Below are positions 1 through 11,583 of a DNA stretch of 64,000 bases, in pieces. Origin of the DNA: Prorocentrum cordatum (Eukaryota > Sar > Dinophyceae > Prorocentrales > Prorocentraceae); contig CAUYUJ010020158.1 of NCBI GenBank assembly GCA_963575745.1, positions 1-64,000 of the forward strand, written 5' to 3'. The translations under genes were made by a program, and so were the position numbers. The notes under the pieces were generated by a model. It did no database searches and had not been told where the DNA came from. It worked only from the letters and a program-made list of their open reading frames with translations. Numbering within the stretch: position 1 is the stretch's first letter; every line of letters starts with the position of its first letter.

Positions 1-977
1 CCTTAGCCAATATGTGTTGAATGGAATGTTTGTGTCGTGTCCGTCTGTCGAGCTTGTTGGCGGTCTAGTTCCCGAACGGGTTGGCTCGTTGGTGGGTCGT
101 TGGGCGGGTCGTAGTGTGAATATCTAACGGCCTTCGCCCCATCCCGCCACCGTGCCTGGGTTGTGGGTATGCAGCCTAGTGGATTTTTGTTGGGATACCG
201 TGGGAGACGATCGAACGAGAAGGAGGTGTGAACTTAGCCAGGAGGGAGGGAAAAAGGAGAGAGGGGGAAAGGATCGGTCCTTCTTCCTCGTGCCTCTTCC
301 TCGTGTCGCCCAGTCCTGCCTCCCGCTTCTGCCTCCTTTCCCTCCTTTCCCCTGCGCCTCCTCTCCCCTTCTGGGAGGTGGAGGAGCAGGGGGCGGCGGA
401 GAACGTTGACGAGGATGATGGATGCCGCAGCGAAGACGACGGGAACACGGGATAGTAGGCGACAGATGACGCGGCCTCGCGAGCCCAGGCCAACGTTGAT
501 GAAGGCCAAGGCCTGTGGCAGGATCGCGCCCCAAGGGAGAAGGGGGGGGAAAGGAGGCGGCGAGGCTGGAAGGACTTGTGGAACCCGCTAGGGGCGAGAG
601 GGCGCCGAAACCCAGGGAGACGTTCTAATTTGCTGGCGGGTTGCTGCTCTCGCAGAGAATAGCCACTTATTGATACCTTCTACGGCCGCTGTGATGTAAC
701 ATTCATGAGCAGACAACCCGCACCCATACCCATCCGACGCCTGGAATCTTCAAAACTGCCCCCTAGCCCATGTGGTATCTTCGAATTCTTCACGCTTCGC
801 GTATCCCCACCAGCCCATCTCAAAACAGCAACTCTGGCGAAGCATGCCGACAGTCGTGTTTTTCAGGCGTGTTTCCGCCTGCCCCCGCATATCTCCCTGT
901 TCCTCCTTCCTCCCGCCTTCTTGTACATCATCCTTGTGGTGGGAGCGGGAGAAGGACGAGGCGAGGAGGAGGGAGAG
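1..977. other. No gene recognised
   Basis: Pyrimidine- and purine-rich sequence with short frames open on both strands. None shows a recognisable motif. The stretch ends where the 27-bp minisatellite begins. Confidence 0.5.
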
Positions 978-1418
978 AAAGCGCTCCTCGTGGTTTGAGT
1001 CGTTTGGGGTTTCTCGTCCTGGTGTGAGTCGTTCGGGCCCTTCTTCCTGGTGTGCGTCGTTCGGGCTCTTCGTGGTGTGAGTCGTTCGGGCTCTTCGTCC
1101 TGGTGTGAGTCGTTCGGGCTTCTCGTGGTGTGAGTTGTTCGGGCCCCTCGTCCTGGTGTGAGTCGTTCGGGCCCCTCCTCCTGGTGTGACTCGTTCGGGC
1201 TCCTCGTGGTGTGAGTCGTTTGGGGCCCTCGTCGTGGTGTGAGTCGTTCGGGCTCCTCGTGGTGTGAGTCGTTCGGGCGCCTCGTCCTGGTGTGAGTCGT
1301 TCGGGCCCCTCCTGGTGTGAGTCGTTCGGGCTCTTCGTGGTGTGAGTCGTTCGGGCCCCTCGTCCTGTGTGAGTCGTTCGGGCTCCCTCGTGGCGTGAGG
1401 CGTTCGGGCACCTCGTCC
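978..1418. repeat. ~27-bp minisatellite (GTGTGAGTCGTTCGGGC core)
   Basis: About 16 degenerate tandem units of roughly 25-30 bp share the core GTGTGAGTCGTTCGGGC, joined by variants of CCTCGTCCTG. A second array of the same unit lies at 3836-4085. The unit keeps several frames open (Pro-Glu-Arg-Leu-Thr-Pro on the minus strand), which explains the long spurious frames here. Confidence 0.85.
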
Positions 1419-2069
1419 CCTTTTGGGGCGTCTTGGGGGCCTCTTGGCGGCCCCAGGGGCTTCTAGGAGCGTCTTGGGTGCCTTGGGGGGGCCTCGTCGG
1501 GCCTCTTGGGAGCCTCTTGGAGGCCGTTTGGGGCGTCTTGGTGGCCTCTTGGGGCGTCTTGGGGGCATCCTGGGGGCCTCTTGGGCCCATCTTGGGGCCG
1601 CTTGGGGGCCTCTTGGGTGCCTCTTGGAGGCCTCTTGGGAGCCTCCTGGGGGCCTCTTGGGGCCATCTTGGGGCCTCTTGCGACCTCCTCAGAAGCGCAA
1701 ATGAGCGCTGCCCCCTGAGAAGGACAAAATGAGCCCAAAACCTTCGTACGGTTAATCAATGATTTTGCTATGACGGAAGAGGAGCGCTGCCCCCTTAGAA
1801 TGCCCAAATGGGGCCGAAACCGTAGTACAATCAATGATTTTGGCTTCAAAGAAGAGGAGAGGGTTTTTTCTGCTCCCCCCCGTCGGGTGCAGAATCCTCG
1901 TGAGGGGTGTCGTTTCTTAGCCCTCCCAGGAGTCGAAATTGACCCCCTTGACGACCCGCGGTGCTCCCTCTCCAGGCCCAGGGGGACGGGGTAGGGGGAG
2001 GGGTAAGTCCCTCCCCGAAGGAGAAGAAGGGGGTTGAGAACAGAGCGGGCTCTCTAAACCACTCACGCC
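1417..2069. repeat. Large duplicated block, copy 1
   Basis: The block starts with CCCCTTTTGGGGCGTCTTGG, continues as a minisatellite of GGGGGCCTCTTGG-type units to about 1690, then has a unique tail with the phrase AAAATCAATGATTTTGGC-like and a GGGGGAGGGGTAAG stretch. It ends at CTAAACCACTCACGCCC. Copies 2 and 3 follow at 2092-2770 and 4086-4690 with the same internal order. Confidence 0.8.
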
Positions 2070-2091
2070 CAAATGGCTAAACCACTCACGT

Positions 2092-2770
2092 CCCCTTTTG
2101 GGGCGTCTTGGGGGCCTCTTGGCGGGCCCAGGGGCTTCTAGGAGCGTCTTGGGTGCCTTGGGGGAGCCTCGTCGGGCCTCTTGGGAGCCTCTTGGAGGCC
2201 GTTTGGGGCGTCTTGGGGGCCTCTTGGGGCGTCTTGGGGGCATCCTGGGGGCCTCTTGGGCCCATCTTGGGGCCTCTTGGGGGCCTCTTGGGGGCCTCTT
2301 GGAGGCCTCTTGGGAGCCTCCTGGGGGCCTCTTGGGGCCATCTTGGGGCCTCTTGCTCCAGAAGCTGAAGCTCAAGGAGCGCCTTGGGCGCCTTGCCCCC
2401 TGAGAAGGACAAAATGAGCCCAAAACCTTCGTAAAATCAATGATTTTGCTATGAAGGACGAGGAGCGCTGCCCCCTTAGAAGGCCAACATGGGGCCGACA
2501 CCGTAGTAAAATCAATGATTTTGGCTTCAAAGAAGAGGAGAGGGTTTTTTTCTGCTCCCCCCCGTCGGGGGCAGAATCCTCGTGAGGGGTGTCGTTTTTT
2601 TAACCCTCACAGGAATCGAACTTGACCCCCTTGACGACCCGCGGGGCTCCCTCTCCAGGCCCAGGGGTAGGGGGTAGGGGGAGGGGTAAACCCCTCCCCG
2701 AAGGGGAAGAAGGGGGTTGAGAACAGAGCGGGCTCTCTAAACCACTCACGCCCAAAGGGCTGGTGGGAGT
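2092..2770. repeat. Large duplicated block, copy 2
   Basis: Same order as copy 1: minisatellite head, tail with CAATGATTTTGG, and terminal CTAAACCACTCACGCCC followed by AAAGGGCTGGTGGGA. A short piece of the terminal segment is repeated at 2070-2091, which suggests tandem duplication by unequal exchange. Confidence 0.8.
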
Positions 2771-2807
2771 AGCAGCGACAGTCACTAGAGCAGTGGTCTA
2801 TGTGGAA

Positions 2808-2817
2808 GTCGTAGTAA

Positions 2818-2875
<58 letters not shown>

Positions 2876-2884
2876 CGTAGTCGT

Positions 2885-2916
<32 letters not shown>

Positions 2917-3375
2917 TAGTATGAGTAGTGAGTAGTCGAGTAGTCAGTAGTGTTAGTAGTAGTATTAAGTAGTAGTAGTAAGTGGTAGTGGTAGTGGTAG
3001 TGGTAGTGGTAGTGTTAGTGTTAGTAGTAGTAGTAGTAGTCTTAGTATGTAGTAGTAAGTTAGTAAAACTTCAGTAAGTATTCAGCAGTCGTAGTGGTAG
3101 TGGTAGTGGTAGTGGTAGTGTAGTGTAGTGGTAGTGTAGTGGTAGTGGTAGTGGTGGAGGTTGTAGTATGTAGTGGTAGTGGGAGTAGTATAGTGTAGTA
3201 GTAGTCGTAGTCAGTAGTAAAGTATTAAGTAGTAGTAGAAGTAGTAAGTAGTATCGTAGATAGTAAGTAGTAGTAATTATGGTGGTGTTTGTGGTGGTGG
3301 TGTGGTGGTGGTGGTGTGGTGGTGGTAGTAGTAGTAGTAGTAGTCGTAGTCGTAGTCGTAGTAGTCGTAGTAGTC

Positions 3376-3449
<74 letters not shown>

Positions 3450-3655
3450 GGTGGTGGTAGTAGTAGTAGTAGTAGTACTTCTAGTAATAGTAGGACACAT
3501 AGTAGTACGAATAAACCTGGTAGTAGGCGTACTCACAGTTGTAGTTGTAGTAGTACAAATAATATGGTCAAACGAGTATGAGTAGTAGCAGTACTAGAAG
3601 TAGTAGTAATCGTAGGAGAAGAAGTAGTAGTAGATGTCTTTTGGAAGCCGCTCGG
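2808..3655. repeat. AGT/GTA trinucleotide microsatellite tract
   Basis: About 850 bp is dominated by AGT repeats with GGT, CGT and irregular interruptions (AGTGGT and AGTCGT runs). Both strands read as homopolymeric Ser, Val or Thr. No coding is implied. Confidence 0.95.
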
Positions 3656-4085
3656 AGGCCTCTTGGGGCGTCTTTGGCGCCTCTTCGGGCCTCTTGGGGA
3701 CCTCTTGGGGGGTATCTTAGGGGCCTCTTGGAGGCCTCGTGGTGCCTCCTGGGGACCTCTTGTGGGCCATCTGGGGAACTCTGGGGGCCATCTGGTGGAC
3801 CTCTGGGGGCCAGCTTGGGGGGCTTGTATGAGCGCTGCTCCTCCTCCTGGTGTGACTCGTTCGGGCTCCTCGTGGTGTGAGTCGTTCGAGGCCCGCGTCG
3901 TGGTGTGAGTCGTTCGGGCTCCTCGTGGTGTGAGTCGTTCGGGCGCCTCGTCCTGGTGTGAGTCGTTCGGGCCCCTCCTTGTGGTGTGAGTCGTTCGGGC
4001 TCTTCGTGGTATGAGTCGTTGGGGCCCCTCGTCCTGGTGTGAGTCGTCCGGGCTCCTCGTGGCGTGAGGCGTTCGGGCACCTCGT
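3656..4085. repeat. Second copy of CCTCTTGGGG and GTGTGAG minisatellites
   Basis: 3656-3835 is a degenerate GGGGGCCTCTTGG array. 3836-4085 repeats the GTGTGAGTCGTTCGGGC units seen at 978-1418. The order of the two arrays is reversed compared with 978-1700. Confidence 0.8.
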
Positions 4086-4690
4086 CCCCTTTAGGGGCGT
4101 CTTGGGGGCCTCTTGGGGGCCTCTGGGGGGCCTCTTGGGGGTCTCTTGGGGCCTCTTGGGGCCTCTTGGGGGCCTCTTGAGAGCCTCTTGGGGGCCTCTT
4201 GGGGCCTCCTGGGGGCCTCTTGGGGGCCTCTTGGAGGCCTCTTGGGAGCCTCCTGGGGGCCTCTTGGGGTCATCTTGGGGCCTCTGGCGACCCCCTCAGA
4301 AGCGCAAATGAGCGCTGCCCCCTGAGAAGGACACAATGAGGCCAAAACCTTCGTAAAATCAATGATTTTGCTATGAAGGAAGAGGAGCGCGGCCCCCTCA
4401 CAAGGCCAAAATGGGGCCGAAACCGTCGTAAAATCAATGTTTTTGGCCTCAAAGATGAGGAGAGGTTTTTTTCTTCCCCCCCCCGTCGGGGCCAGAATCC
4501 TCGTGAGGGGTGTCGTTTTTTAGCCCTCCAAGGAGTCGACAAAGGCCCCTCTGGCCACCCGCCGGGTTCCCTCTCCAGGCCCAGGGGGAGGGGGTAGGGG
4601 GAGGGGTAAGCCCCTCCCCGAAGGGGAAGAAGGGGGGTTGAGGACAGAGAGAGCTCCCTAAACCACTCACGCCCAAAGGGCTGGTGGGAT
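4086..4690. repeat. Large duplicated block, copy 3
   Basis: Starts CCCCTTTAGGGGCGTCTTGG and ends CACTCACGCCCAAAGGGCTG, with the same internal order as copies 1 and 2. The conserved GGCTGGTGGGA edge also occurs at about 30520, next to CTCTAAACCA. Confidence 0.8.
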
Positions 4691-5425
4691 TTTCGGGACG
4701 AGGGTTCCTAGGTCATCGCAGGGCGCGGACCGCGTCGCACACGATCCGCATCATCGTAGGTCCCGAGCCGAGGCGATTGAAACACCATGTTCCCCGACAA
4801 AACTAACGTGCAAACAGCGCGCTGGCACGACTGGGGGTGCGCGCCTGCGTGCGTTCGCGGGGGATTTTGTCGGGGGCGCGCCGAGGAAGCTTTTTGCGGC
4901 CTTCGGCCCGCCTCGCAATCGTGCCTGGGTCATGTGCAAGAGGCGTCTGAGATGCCTCCTGGGGTCGCTTGGAGAATGTTCCTTTTGGGGGGCATATTGG
5001 GACCCGTTGTAAGCTCCTTGGGGACTCCGTGGTGCCGTTGTGCAGTCTCCGAGGCGCTTGCCGGGGGCCTCTCGGGGGCCCGCGGGGGCCTCTCGGGCGC
5101 TTCTCGGGAGCTTGTCGGCAGTTTGGTGGTCATCCCCGGGTTGAAGCTTCGGAACGTCAGTTCGGGTTCCCTTTTTTGGGTTCCCCTTGGGCCGTTTTGG
5201 GGGCGTCATGGGCCCCTGTCGGCGGGTTCGGGGCCGTTTCGGGGCCATCTTGGGGGCCTCTTGTGCTGTCTTGGAAGCCGGGGGACCGACGAGCCGAGAC
5301 TGCGAACATCCTGCAACACTGTTTATTTTTCAATGTATTTCTCAACTCTGAATCCGCAGTGCCGCGCTCCACCTCATCCTCCTCCTCCTTCTCTTTTTGT
5401 TGCTATTCGTCTGCACGCCCGTTAC
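4691..5425. other. No gene recognised
   Basis: GC-rich sequence with weak CTTGGGGGCC-like units near 5020-5270. Frames open on either strand look like repeat by-products. Confidence 0.4.
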
Positions 5426-6260
5426 AACGCACCTCTCGCGCGTTTCGTGCCCCGCAGAGAACTCCACCGGCGGCCCGAGGTGCTCGCATATGGCGCCGCC
5501 GCGCCCATTTCGGCACGCCCCTCGCGCGCATCGCGCCCCACAGGGAGCTCCACCTACGGTCCCATCGCACGGCGCTGCCGCGGTCAATTCGGCACCCTCC
5601 CCGTGCCGCCCGTGCCCCGCCAGGAGCTCCACCCACGGACCCAGCGGATGTGCTCGCAGGGCGCCGCCAGATTTTGCTCCCCCCTCTCGCACGTTTCATG
5701 CCCCACAGGGACCTCCACTCACCGCCCCAGCAGTGGTGCTCGCATGGTGCCGCCGCGCTTGTCTGAACACACCTCTCACGCGTTTCGTGCCTCACGGGGG
5801 CACCACCTACGGCCCCAGTGGGAGGTGTCCGCATGGCGCCGCCGCGGCCACGTCGGCTCCCCCTCCGCACGTTCCGTGTCCTATGGGGCGGGATCTCCAC
5901 CTGCGGCCCGAGTGGAGGTGCTCGCATGGCGCCGCCACGCCCATGTCGGCACACCCCTCAAGCATGTCGCGCCCCACAGGGAACTCCACCTCAGGCCTCT
6001 GTGGAGGTGCTGGCATAGCACCGCCGCGGCCATATCGGCACACCCCTCACACGCGTCGTGCTCCACAGGGAGCTCCACCTTCGGCCCCAGAGGAGGTGCT
6101 CGCATGGCGCTGCCGCGCCCATGTCGGCACACCCTTCATAAGTTTCGCATCCCGTAGGGAGCTCGACCTTCGGCCCCAGTGGAGGTGTTGGCATGGTGCT
6201 GCTGCGCCCATTTCGGCACCCCTCGCGCTTTCCGTACCCCACGGGAATCTTCGGCCCCAG
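5426..6260. repeat. ~87-bp tandem array, about 10 units
   Basis: A phrase like CCCCACAGGGAGCTCCACCT recurs about every 80-97 bp (near 5440, 5528, 5608, 5693, 5780, 5868, 5965, 6052, 6140, 6228), linked by GCTCGCATGGCGCCGCCGCG variants. The usual unit is near 87 bp (29 codons), so two plus-strand frames stay open for long stretches. Units diverge without clear third-position bias, so I treat it as satellite rather than gene. Confidence 0.75.
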
Positions 6261-6815
6261 TAACTCTAAAGCGAGCTGAGTGACGTAAGGAGAGGAAGCG
6301 AGCGTGCGCCCGCGGCCGCGTCGGCTCAAGCGGCCGGCCGCCCAAATGTGACTGTGCCTCACCGCGAGGCACACAATCGCTATCGAGACCAAAAGGATTT
6401 CCCTATTGCTTAAGGTGGCACATCTTCTCCTACTGGGACTATCGTTATTACGGTACAACAGAGCGGGAGCTTGGCTTCGCCTAAGGCGAAGCTGCTGGCT
6501 GGGCCTCCCAACCCCCTTCAACTTGGCAGCGGAGCTGGCCTATGATGGTCAGCTCTTGCTCTACTCCTCACCATCCACAACACTATCTGGTGGACTACGG
6601 ACATGCTGGAACATCAGGGTGCAGTGGGTTTGCGCGGAGGAATGTATATAGCTACGCAGTATCGCAAGGACACTTGCAGCGATACCTCTGGTCAAGCAGA
6701 GGTCTCCTACTTACATCCTACATCCCTGCGCTTTTACACTGCTGAAGTCCACCCACCTACTCCAATTAGAAATTTTCTTCGAAGATACAATGCATGGAAA
6801 CATGCGATATGATAG

Positions 6816-8319
6816 ATTGCCGCTTCCAACCCCACGCAGATTTACGACTATCCAACGGAAGTTCCAACCGACTACATCCGACTACTTACTATCTTTGGGC
6901 TCACCTGGGTTATTGGGCGTGCGGTGGGACATATGCGTGGCGGAGACGACACACGAACGACCGGCCCTCACGGGGCCCCAGCCGGTCAAGTACCCTTTCG
7001 CGAATTCGTCCGCGAAGTACATGCCTGGATCAACGTGACCGCAGTCAATATGACGCCCTCCCAACAGGCTGCAGCTCTGCAGCGAGGTTTGGGAGGTCTC
7101 GCACGGACCGTAGCCATGAGAGTCTCTTCAGCAGTGATCAACTTGGGCGTCAACATAGGTGGCCGCCGCGCTGACGGTGTCACTTATATCATGTTCCTCT
7201 TAAGCGCGAAATTCTAGAATTTTCAAGAGGAGCGTCAACTCAACTCTGGTACGGCTTTCATTGACTTCCGAGTCCATGCGGGGGAACGCATCGACCAGAC
7301 GTTAGCACGTTTTGAGATAACCCGCTATGAAGCTGAAACAGCCCGTTTCAACATCCCCAAATTCCGAATCCTGACGGTGAGTTTATTCAGAGTTGTTGGA
7401 GTGGGGACATCGCGTGCACGACAACTCCTGCAGCTTCTAAACCACAGCATGCCGAGAGACCAACGACACATTGACGCTCTGTTTGAACGTATGAGGTCAT
7501 GTGCTCACATTGCCGAGAGAACCCTTGGCAATATTGGTGGTATCCTTAGTCGCGGTCACCGAACCGAGACCTTCCAAATGGAGGCTAACGCAGGGCAGCC
7601 TGCCAGCAACGTCTGGAATGATGGATCCACGACCCACTGAGACCACTGCACTGCTGGCTCAGAATGGTGGAGCGGCCTCGGGGCCGCAAGACTCCTGGGC
7701 CAGACTTCGGGGGCCGCCTGATGCGGCATCCCCCATGCGAGCCATGACCCTAATGGGCTCAGCGGGGCAACCCGCCGAATCCGACTTCGACTCCGGTACT
7801 GATACCGATGCGTCTTCAGACGATGAAGCTACAGCCCTTGATTACTCGGGTCTGCCTGCTTACCAATTTGAAGAGCAGCAAGCGCACTGGTTATTTTTAG
7901 GCTACCAAAAACTCAGACGTCGCTGGCGAAGGTTCATGGGGAAACCGGCCCGAAAGGTAAGGCGTATCGTGCGACGATCACTCAAAGGAAATGGCAAAGG
8001 TCGAACCAGGGTCAAGGTGAGCGTCGGCGATGGCAAGGTAGAGACATACTAGCATTCTTAGCCTCTCTTAGTGGACCACAGTATGAAGAAATGTTTTTAG
8101 GTATTGGCAGAAACCGCAGGCGTGCATCGGGACAAGGCAAAGGACGACGGGGGAACCCAGAGGATGCCAACGGTGAAACTATGGAGTGCGACATATGTCA
8201 CAGTGCACGGCATTTCCGACGCGAATGCCCCCGAGGTGATGGAAGAGGCAGGGGTCCGTCAATGCATCTGGCTCAATCAGATTCCGACATGCAGTATGTT
8301 GACTGGGGGTCTATTTTAG
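6816..8319 (+). pseudogene. Copia-type gag, interrupted (element 1)
   Basis: Gag capsid-like protein of a Copia/Ty1-type retrotransposon as found in dinoflagellates. The frame opens at 6816 and reads through PFREFVREVHAWINVTAVN, then ALQRGLGGLARTVAMR and GVTYIMFLLSAKF. It meets one in-frame TAG at 7215-7217 and continues as NFQEERQLNSGTAFIDF. It shifts +1 near 7640 into an acidic stretch (SDFDSGTDTDASSDDEA) and back near 8050. A CCHC zinc knuckle lies at 8187-8228 (C-x2-C-x4-H-x4-C). One stop plus two frameshifts make it a decayed copy. No protease motif follows the knuckle. The gag call is firm from the knuckle and the gag-like blocks; the exact 5' edge is uncertain. Confidence 0.75.
8187..8228 (+). 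other. CCHC zinc knuckle of element 1 gag
   Basis: Reads CDICHSARHFRREC, the C-x2-C-x4-H-x4-C spacing of retroviral and Copia nucleocapsid knuckles, followed by basic and Gly-rich residues. It binds nucleic acid in this family. Confidence 0.85.
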
Positions 8320-9059
8320 CTGGCCCTGCCTATAGCTCAGCCAGAGTTGTTAATTTCATGGTTGCCAGATATCTCAGCGCCAGTAGGACCCTCGAGAATT
8401 ACGCCGGCGAGCTGTTCGAGGAGGTGTTCACTGGCCGCGGCGATATCGATTCGGCAGAATGGCTTGGCATGCCCATCGCGGGGCAAACTGCAGATGTTGA
8501 GTTTGTCGAGAACTTCCAAATGTCCGCCGAAGGAGGTGCTGACATGGCGGGGGCGCCCGCGGATTCAGAAGTTACCATTCCTGCGACAGATGGGGAAATG
8601 CAGTTGATGCTTCATCCTCGGGTTATTGGAAATCCGACAGGTATGGAATTGAGTGAGGGTGGTCCTTTGCGGGGGAACCCGCGAGACGCTAGTGATTTAT
8701 TTGAGCGTATTCAATCCGAGCTTGGTCATGCTGCAGAATTTCAATATGCTTTTGTTGCTTCAGATCGGCCCATGCGCCGCCAGAAGCGATCGGCGCGCCG
8801 CCGGACCTGGAGGAAAAAGTATCGCGGCGACGACGAGGGCGAATATCGGGAAGATGGCGACCGCATGATGCGTCGCGGTCGGTTCCCCAGTCGCTCGCCT
8901 GATCGCGCGCGTGCTCGCTCCAGTGGCGCTCGCTCTAGCGGTCTTCAGCGTCCTCGTCCTCCTGATGCGGGTGTTCCCAAGGCCCCGCCGTGGCGGGCCG
9001 ATGGGCCTGTCGCCCTCCCCGAGGAGGGGGCGCCTGCGGGGGCGCCCGCCTCAAGATGA
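8320..9059 (+). CDS. Unassigned C-terminal extension after gag knuckle
   Basis: The frame carrying the knuckle stays open to a TGA at 9057-9059, giving about 245 more codons. The first part is acidic and ordinary in composition (ENYAGELFEEVF, FERIQSELGHAAEFQYAF). The last part is Arg/Ser-rich (SRSPDRARARSSG), then Pro-rich. I see no retropepsin DTG/DSG-like motif where one would be expected in a Copia polyprotein. It may be the C-terminal part of the gag, or a captured host sequence. Confidence 0.4.
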
Positions 9060-9079
9060 TCGACCGCAAGAAGAACATC

Positions 9080-10515
9080 CAGATGGCGGAATTCAGCGCC
9101 TCGCTGGCTACGCGGAAACTGGATTGGCTCGTCAATGCATACCCCCAGACACAATGCAGTATTGGCGGGGCCAGGGTTGGACTGAACGTCAGATCCGTCA
9201 TTGGTATTCTCTTCGCAATGTTTAACGAGGTGAAGACGGCCAGATCACTCGCTCGAAAAGGACTGGACTTGTTACAACACAGGAGAATATTGTCAAACGC
9301 GATCACAGGAGAGCTGTCATCGAGGAAAGGAAGCTCCATGGAGGTGTTTGTTGCACGTGCCCCGCCTATGCAGCAGACCGCAGGCCTGGCTGCCCCGTGA
9401 GACGCCCATCAAGAAACCCGAACTTCAAGAGGACACCTTGGGTTTGGTACTGCGCCGATCCTGATAAAACGCCATATAAGAGGCAGTTGACGGAAGACGA
9501 CTACGCGCAAGCAACAGACAGTGAGATATCCCAATCTATTCAGATATGGAAGAGCCTCACACCTACTCATTATCTGAAGCAGTTCGATCGAAACTGGCAC
9601 TCGGGACGCGCAGGGAAACCTGCCGATCCTAAATCGGAAGAAGAAGATGAGCAACAAGAAACTGATGAAGATGAAGATGATGAGATGGCCGAAGAAGTTG
9701 ACCCCGCGGGCGCGGCCCCTGCAGGGTGCGCGTCGGACGACTCCACTGTTGCGGACGCCGCGTGCAAGACGAACGCTTCGATTGATCCTAGGTGTGTTGT
9801 TACTGAGGCGATGGGTCTTTCTCCTGAAAGGCGGATTGCTTACCTGCTGAAGATGTAGGCTGGGTGAAGACAAGCAGAGCAAAATACTCAGCGCCACCAA
9901 GTACCTTCTTGCAGGGGATCAAAAGACCACTATTCAGAACCTGGCCCTCAGAACGCCGAGTGGCATCGCCTTGAACCCTGGCCGGGCCCCGTGAGATGTG
10001 GACCATGGGCGCCGGCAGGGGCCGCGGCTAAGGCAGCTCCCGAGCCGAAGCCAGAGGCGCCTATCGATGTGCCTCCACCTTCGGAATCATCGAGTCCTTC
10101 GCTTTGTCCTGATCAGTTCGGGCCCAGGAAGGAGATAAGGGGGAGCCCAGATGATCCTAACCCTGGAGACAGTAAGCAGCAGCGATCTGCTGGGCAACCT
10201 GCTGACCGACGTCGATCCAGAGGACCAGCAGTGGCTGCCGCTGCAGCTGCATTTCAAGGCGCCAGTGCTCCCACTCCACAGAAACCTGTGCCGCGTCGCG
10301 GCCCTGCACCCGGTCGAAGCGCGCCGCTGGGCAGACCTGCCTTTTCGCGTCTCAGATGGCGTCCCATCTCCAGTATGCCGAAATGCCGGCGCGTGGCCTC
10401 TCGCTGGTTGTTCAATATCAAAACATTGCCTGGCACCGCGTCGTCGTTGTAGAGCGCCAGGCGCCGCGGCCAGTCGAAGCTATTTGGCGACCTCGCGATT
10501 GCATTCTGAAACTCC
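9080..10515 (+). CDS. Coding-like fragments, function unknown
   Basis: Three pieces look coding: 9080-9225 (TMQYWRGQGWTERQIRHWYS), 9397-9858 (TPWVWYCADPDKTPY, then a Glu/Asp-rich run near 9640-9700), and 9991-10452 (Ala/Pro/Ser-rich). A further frame near 10330-10515 reads ARGLSLVVQYQNIAWHRVVV. They lie in different frames with no plausible introns between them. The region ends abruptly at the B2 repeat of the retrotransposon, which may have inserted into it. No family recognised. Confidence 0.35.
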
Positions 10516-10800
10516 ATTTACACTAACGCATCTTAAAGTAAGCCAGCTTTGCACTATCTCAGCGGGGGGACCTTTAAAGGGGGGCAGGCGGGGCTGGAGC
10601 GACAACCCTACCAGAACTGAATATCCGACGCAGCAGCAGCAGGGCGCCAAGGTGTGCCGCGAGCAGTCTAGCGAGGGAGGTCCCCCCGAAAAGGTTCAAA
10701 GCGGGACCGAGCCCCTTTCGGCCCAAACCTCCAGGCGGTACCTGACCTGGCCCTGATGGCCTCGACGGGCCAGCCACAACTCGGAAACGCGCAAACCCCA
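10516..10800 (-). repeat. Split direct repeat B2
   Basis: 285 bp, about 98% identical to 11013-11297 (differences near 10523, 10528, 10689 and a few more). It contains CCTTTAAAGG. It forms the 3' end of the element on the minus strand and is separated from A2 by 31 bases. Confidence 0.9.
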
Positions 10801-10831
10801 AGGATTTTAGCCCCAGGGCGGGTGAGGCGGG

Positions 10832-11013
10832 GCCGAAACTGCAGCCAAATACAATGGTTCAACAATTGCTTGCGCACCCCCCCCCCTCGGCGCCTCCTCC
10901 AATACACAGGCAATATTGGGGGGCAGGGGGGTGCGCAAGGAAATTCTGGGTGACGATTCGGCGGCTAAATCATTTACCGATGCTACTGTAAAAGTGTGTT
11001 CTGATAGCGCGTA
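10832..11013 (-). repeat. Split direct repeat A2
   Basis: 182 bp matching 18252-18435 apart from a few substitutions and 1-base length changes in C and G runs. It holds a 14-bp perfect hairpin stem, 10869-10882 with 10926-10939. It abuts B1 at 11013 with no spacer, as expected for the internal B1A2 junction. Confidence 0.9.
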
Positions 11014-11297
11014 TTTACATTAACCCATCTTAAAGTAAGCCAGCTTTGCACTATCTCAGCGGGGGGACCTTTAAAGGGGGGCAGGCGGGGCTGGAGCGAC
11101 AACCCTACCAGAACTGAATATCCGACGCAGCAGCAGCAGGGCGCCAAGGTGTGCCGCGAGCAGTCTAGCGAGGGAGGTCCCCCCGAGAAGGTTCAAAGCG
11201 GGACCGAGCCCCTTTAGGCCCAAGCCTCCAGGCGGTACCTGACCTGGCCCTGATGGCCTCGACGGGCCAGCCAAAACTCGGAAACGCGCAAACCCCA
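11013..11297 (-). repeat. Split direct repeat B1
   Basis: 285 bp copy of B2, starting ATTTACA at the A2 junction. It lies about 290 bp downstream of the recombinase stop on the minus strand. Confidence 0.9.
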
Positions 11298-11583
11298 GCC
11301 CCACATTGAAGAGACTGGCGCACATGCCTGAGCACCAGCCCTGCAGCAACGAGTTGGGTGGGAGGTTATTTGGGTCATAATCAATGTTGTGCTCCAGCCC
11401 CCTTAAGTAAACGCCCCCGGTCCAATTACTCTGGGTGAATTTCCTTCTGAGGAGTACGAGGGAGGACAGGGGACGCTGCAACACACCACTAGACTGCACC
11501 GGTCTATATTCAACAGATAAGGCCAGCACTGCACACGCGCATTCGAAAAGTCCCTGCGAGCAATCAGTACTGAAAACTTCTGG
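11298..11583. other. Spacer between recombinase stop and B1
   Basis: Untranslated 3' segment of the element. No frame with coding character and no motif recognised. Confidence 0.6.

Noticed and set aside
750-1568. Thr/Pro/Arg repeat proteins on the minus strand
   Set aside because: Translation of the GTGTGAGTCGTTCGGGC minisatellite, open in two frames.
1838-1860. ATTTTGGCTTCAAAG as a spliced-leader relic
   Set aside because: Only a partial match with an internal insertion, and it is part of the duplicated block copied at 2520 and 4440.
4787-6157. 456-codon plus-strand frame
   Set aside because: Spans unrelated sequence and the ~87-bp array; two frames are open at once and no domain is seen.
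10254-10517. 87-codon minus-strand frame ending beside B2
   Set aside because: The plus-strand frame here reads more naturally and continues the upstream coding-like region; kept only as part of that region.
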